From: JAICUY01 sp035708065
GTDB taxonomy: Bacteria; Chloroflexota; Limnocylindria; QHBO01
Direction: 5' to 3'
DNA length: 32,073 nucleotides
Assembly (NCBI GenBank): GCA_035708065.1
Contig: DASSTC010000034.1
Coordinates: forward strand, 1-32,073
Both the position numbers and the translations under genes were made by a program. Under the pieces are notes generated by a model that did no database searches, was not told the origin of the DNA, and saw only the letters and a program-made list of their open reading frames with translations. Positions 30,275-32,073 of this stretch are shown one piece after another; the stretch's first letter is position 1; each line of letters begins with the position of its first letter.

Positions 30275-30484
30275 CTAGACGGAGGTTCCAAGGAGCCACG
30301 AGACCCAAGCTAATGCAAGGGCGAGAGCAATAGTACCGCCGAGCCCAGCGATGCGCCCCCAGCCATGGACCTTCGACGCCAAGAAGAGACCGACCAAGAA
30401 AATGCTCAGTGACGCCGCCCATCCGAGAAGCGTGGCGGTCATGGTTGTGTGTAGCGCTCGGAGCGTCTCATTCGCCAAGAACAA
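30275..30484 (-). CDS. Small two-helix membrane protein
   Basis: A 69-residue frame with two transmembrane helices separated by a short basic-polar loop (SKVHGWGRIAG): about residues 17-37 and 46-66. TTG at 30484 overlaps the end of the upstream gene by 17 bases; ATG at 30442 gives a 55-residue version that still holds both helices. No ribosome-binding site marks either. It follows the secreted-protein and metalloprotease genes and may belong to their cassette. I recognise no family. Confidence 0.55.
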   Translation of the reverse strand: MFLANETLRALHTTMTATLLGWAASLSIFLVGLFLASKVHGWGRIAGLGGTIALALALAWVSWLLGTSV

Positions 30485-31028
30485 GCGATTCGTGGATTAC
30501 GAGACCAGACGTGTTCTCGTAATCGCCCGCACCATTTAAGGCGAAGATTCCCTGGCCCTCGGCCACGGGGGCAAGTACTTGATCGACGCCGTCTTCCGTG
30601 GGCCAGTCCACAGCTTCCAGGAAGACTATGTATTGCTGGCTCTCCGACAGGTGCGGTCCGTCATCGAAAACCATCTCGACACCACCTGCAACCCCGCCCA
30701 CGGTCCTGAACGACAACTCCGATGCGCTGCCGCGATAGGATTTCATCACCTTGGCGTGATTATCCCGCACGATGAGCGCCGCTTTTCCCGAATCAGGACT
30801 CGGCCACCACTCGGTATTCCGATCATTGTTCCAGTGCGTGGTTCCATCGTCGGTCGGCTGCACGAGTGCAACGATCGTCGCCCGCGCCGCAAGTTCGTCG
30901 ATTCCGTAGGTCGGACCTGATGCACTGACGTAGATGACCTTCGCTGGGCCATGCGTCAACGGCTCATTCGCGAGCGCGACGATCATCGCAAGGAGCGCCG
31001 GGAGAACGACCCATCCGATTCGTCTCAT
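30468..31028 (-). CDS. Secreted protein linked to a metalloprotease, unknown function
   Basis: A 186-residue exported protein with a signal peptide (MRRIGWVVLPALLAMIVALA) and a mature beta-rich domain with no cysteines. The order of motifs (ARATIVALVQPTDD, then VRDNHAKVMKSYRG, then RTVGGVAGGVEMVFDDGPHLSESQQYIVFLE in outline, and a closing GQGIFAL) matches a small secreted protein type I remember from next to bacterial matrixin-like proteases; this is memory, not a search. ATG 31028 has AGGA five bases upstream. An in-frame GTG at 31043 overlaps the protease stop (GTGA) and is an alternative coupled start. Confidence 0.72.
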   Translation of the reverse strand: MRRIGWVVLPALLAMIVALANEPLTHGPAKVIYVSASGPTYGIDELAARATIVALVQPTDDGTTHWNNDRNTEWWPSPDSGKAALIVRDNHAKVMKSYRGSASELSFRTVGGVAGGVEMVFDDGPHLSESQQYIVFLEAVDWPTEDGVDQVLAPVAEGQGIFALNGAGDYENTSGLVIHESLVLGE

Positions 31029-31039
31029 CGCCGTCCTAA

Positions 31040-31663
31040 TCACTGAGCTGCTGCGTAAAGTGCCGATATGCTTGCGCGGTCGTGCGCGGTTAGAGAACGA
31101 CGGTTCTTGCCCAAATCAATAAAGTTGTACATGACGTCACAGGTGCACTGCTGAGTGTGTCCAAGTGCGACGCTGTGCCCAAACTCATGCGCCGAAACAG
31201 AGATGCCGTCGATGTATCCAGCTGGCGTCGTTGTCGAACTGCCCCAATACCAAGGGTACGATCCCCCGTTTGGCTTGTCGGGGGAAGCGTTGAAATTGAC
31301 GTCCGAGTTACTGATTGCCCCCCACTGATCATTCGACACGAACGCCCAATCGTCGTTGAACGGAACCAAGTTGTCGTTCCAGTTCGCATGAATCCACTTG
31401 TCGCATCCTGAGGCCGTTCGGAAATACAACTCTCGCCCGACCAGGTTCCACTTGTTGCGGCCCTCTGCTACGCGGCTGCGCGGGTTGCCTGTCGGACTAG
31501 AAATTGGGAAGTCGCTCTCATAGGTCATACACGGCGAGTAGTTGTAGATACCGTACTGCTGAGGATCCCAAGTCCTGTCCAGGTTGTCGGTCGCAAAGGT
31601 CGGGTTCACCAATGACGCGAGCAGCAGACCAACTAGGCAATCGCCGAAACGTCTACGGTTCAC
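31040..31663 (-). CDS. Secreted matrixin-like zinc metalloprotease
   Basis: A 207-residue exported protease. The signal peptide covers about residues 1-24 (RFGDCLVGLLLASLVNPTFA). The zinc-binding consensus HExxHxxGxxH appears as HEFGHSVALGH near residue 161, and a Met-turn follows in CDVMYNF. The compact size with no propeptide of the cysteine-switch type is usual for bacterial matrixin-like proteins. The GTG start has AGGA a few bases upstream. Its stop overlaps the GTG of the neighbouring secreted-protein gene. Base composition is lower in GC than in the core genes, suggesting acquisition. Substrate unknown. Confidence 0.9.
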   Translation of the reverse strand: MNRRRFGDCLVGLLLASLVNPTFATDNLDRTWDPQQYGIYNYSPCMTYESDFPISSPTGNPRSRVAEGRNKWNLVGRELYFRTASGCDKWIHANWNDNLVPFNDDWAFVSNDQWGAISNSDVNFNASPDKPNGGSYPWYWGSSTTTPAGYIDGISVSAHEFGHSVALGHTQQCTCDVMYNFIDLGKNRRSLTAHDRASISALYAAAQ

Positions 31664-31803
31664 TTGGTCCTGCTCCTGTCAGATTGTCCATTGCTGACGA
31701 CAGCAGCGTGATGGCGTTCGCGAGAAGGTTCAGTGACCTAGATCACGCAGCTGGTGGGACTTCGCCTTCATACGCGTTGTCCCACAAACATGACCGCGGC
31801 CGG

Positions 31804-31809
31804 TAGAAT
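31804..31809 (+). promoter_or_regulatory. -10 box of a probable leaderless promoter
   Basis: TAGAAT lies seven bases before the TTG at 31817, the same spacing as at 3068 and 13474. No ribosome-binding site is present. Confidence 0.55.
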
Positions 31810-31816
31810 CGGCGAC

Positions 31817-32073
31817 TTGAAGCACATCGGTTTTCTGTCGTTCGGCCATTGGTCGGCCTCTCCGTACTCGCAGGTCCGCTCGGGCTCCGATGCGCTCAAC
31901 CAGTCGATCGAGCTGGCCGTCGCGGCCGAGGAGCTCGGCGCCGACGGCGCCTACTTCCGCGTCCACCACTTCGCCCAGCAGCTCGGCTCGCCGTTCCCGC
32001 TGCTGGCGGCGATCGGCGCGCGGACGAAGAAGATCGAGATCGGCACGGCGGTCATCGACATGCGCTACGAGAA
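31817..32073 (+). CDS. Luciferase-like (LLM class) flavin-dependent oxidoreductase, 5' part
   Basis: The frame runs off the right edge after about 85 codons. It begins KHIGFLSFGHWS and continues with SIELAVAAEELGADGAYFRVHHFAQQLGSPFPLLAAIGARTKKIEIGTAVIDMRYE in outline: the N-terminal half of the TIM barrel of LLM oxidoreductases, with the alternating strand and helix pattern and the IEIGTAVIDM strand. Such enzymes reduce or oxidise substrates with FMN or F420. TTG 31817 is chosen because TAGAAT ends seven bases before it. Base composition returns to the high-GC type of the rest of the window. Confidence 0.85.
   Translation, partial: MKHIGFLSFGHWSASPYSQVRSGSDALNQSIELAVAAEELGADGAYFRVHHFAQQLGSPFPLLAAIGARTKKIEIGTAVIDMRYE

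Overview
The window is a strongly GC-rich bacterial chromosome segment. It holds about 40 tightly packed genes on both strands, many with overlapping stop and start codons. I saw no phage, plasmid, insertion sequence or CRISPR array. Several genes (3081, 7656, 9947, 13487, 20539/20536, 21162, 31817) have a -10 box only 5 to 8 bases before the start codon and no ribosome-binding site, so they are probably read as leaderless mRNAs. That habit, the InhA-like FabI, the Rpf-type muralidase, the DinB-type isomerase domain and the high GC suggest Chloroflexota (Limnocylindria-like) or Actinomycetota. I lean to the former, but no rRNA or marker gene settles it.

Layout. 1-661: a leftward promoter and structured leader for something beyond the left edge, then apparently empty DNA. 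662-2964: leftward DUF885 protein and lipoprotein cyclophilin. 3081-4069: two small membrane proteins. 4128-4204: tRNA-Asp(GTC), followed by a Rieske protein, a 24-residue membrane microprotein with its terminator, and a repeat-rich stretch (5024-5381). 5365-8099: LOG-family protein, two cell-wall proteins (Rpf-like and RlpA-like) that share an N-terminus, and a VOC protein. 8152-11149: poorly known membrane and surface proteins. 11214-15680: fabI, a membrane-bound molybdopterin oxidoreductase, a methyltransferase, an Ada/Ogt-type DNA repair protein and a membrane protein. 15721-17389: a leftward operon hsp20, sixA, cupin, DUF6941.

17777-19003 is homogentisate dioxygenase. 19023-21162 holds a PAS histidine kinase, a response regulator and an XRE-cupin regulator. 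The regulator is divergent from an F420/NADPH-reductase-like gene and a second VOC gene, and the two promoters share their -35 sequence. 22406-24371 holds a cytoplasmic subtilisin, a GAF protein and a hydrophilic repeat protein. 24501-26843 pairs a Crp/Fnr regulator with an MFS transporter that also carries a cyclic-nucleotide-binding domain. 26895-29317 holds a fumarylacetoacetase-family gene overlapping a DinB-threonine dehydratase fusion.

From about 29330 to 31800 the base composition becomes visibly less GC-rich. This stretch carries a second Crp-like regulator and a secreted metalloprotease cassette, and looks acquired. The window ends inside a luciferase-like oxidoreductase.

Links between genes. 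Homogentisate dioxygenase and the fumarylacetoacetase supply the first and last steps of homogentisate breakdown. The DinB domain fused to the dehydratase next to the latter is a candidate for the missing maleylacetoacetate isomerase. Several signalling modules (PAS kinase, GAF, three cNMP-type domains, XRE-cupin) sit close together between 19 and 30 kb.
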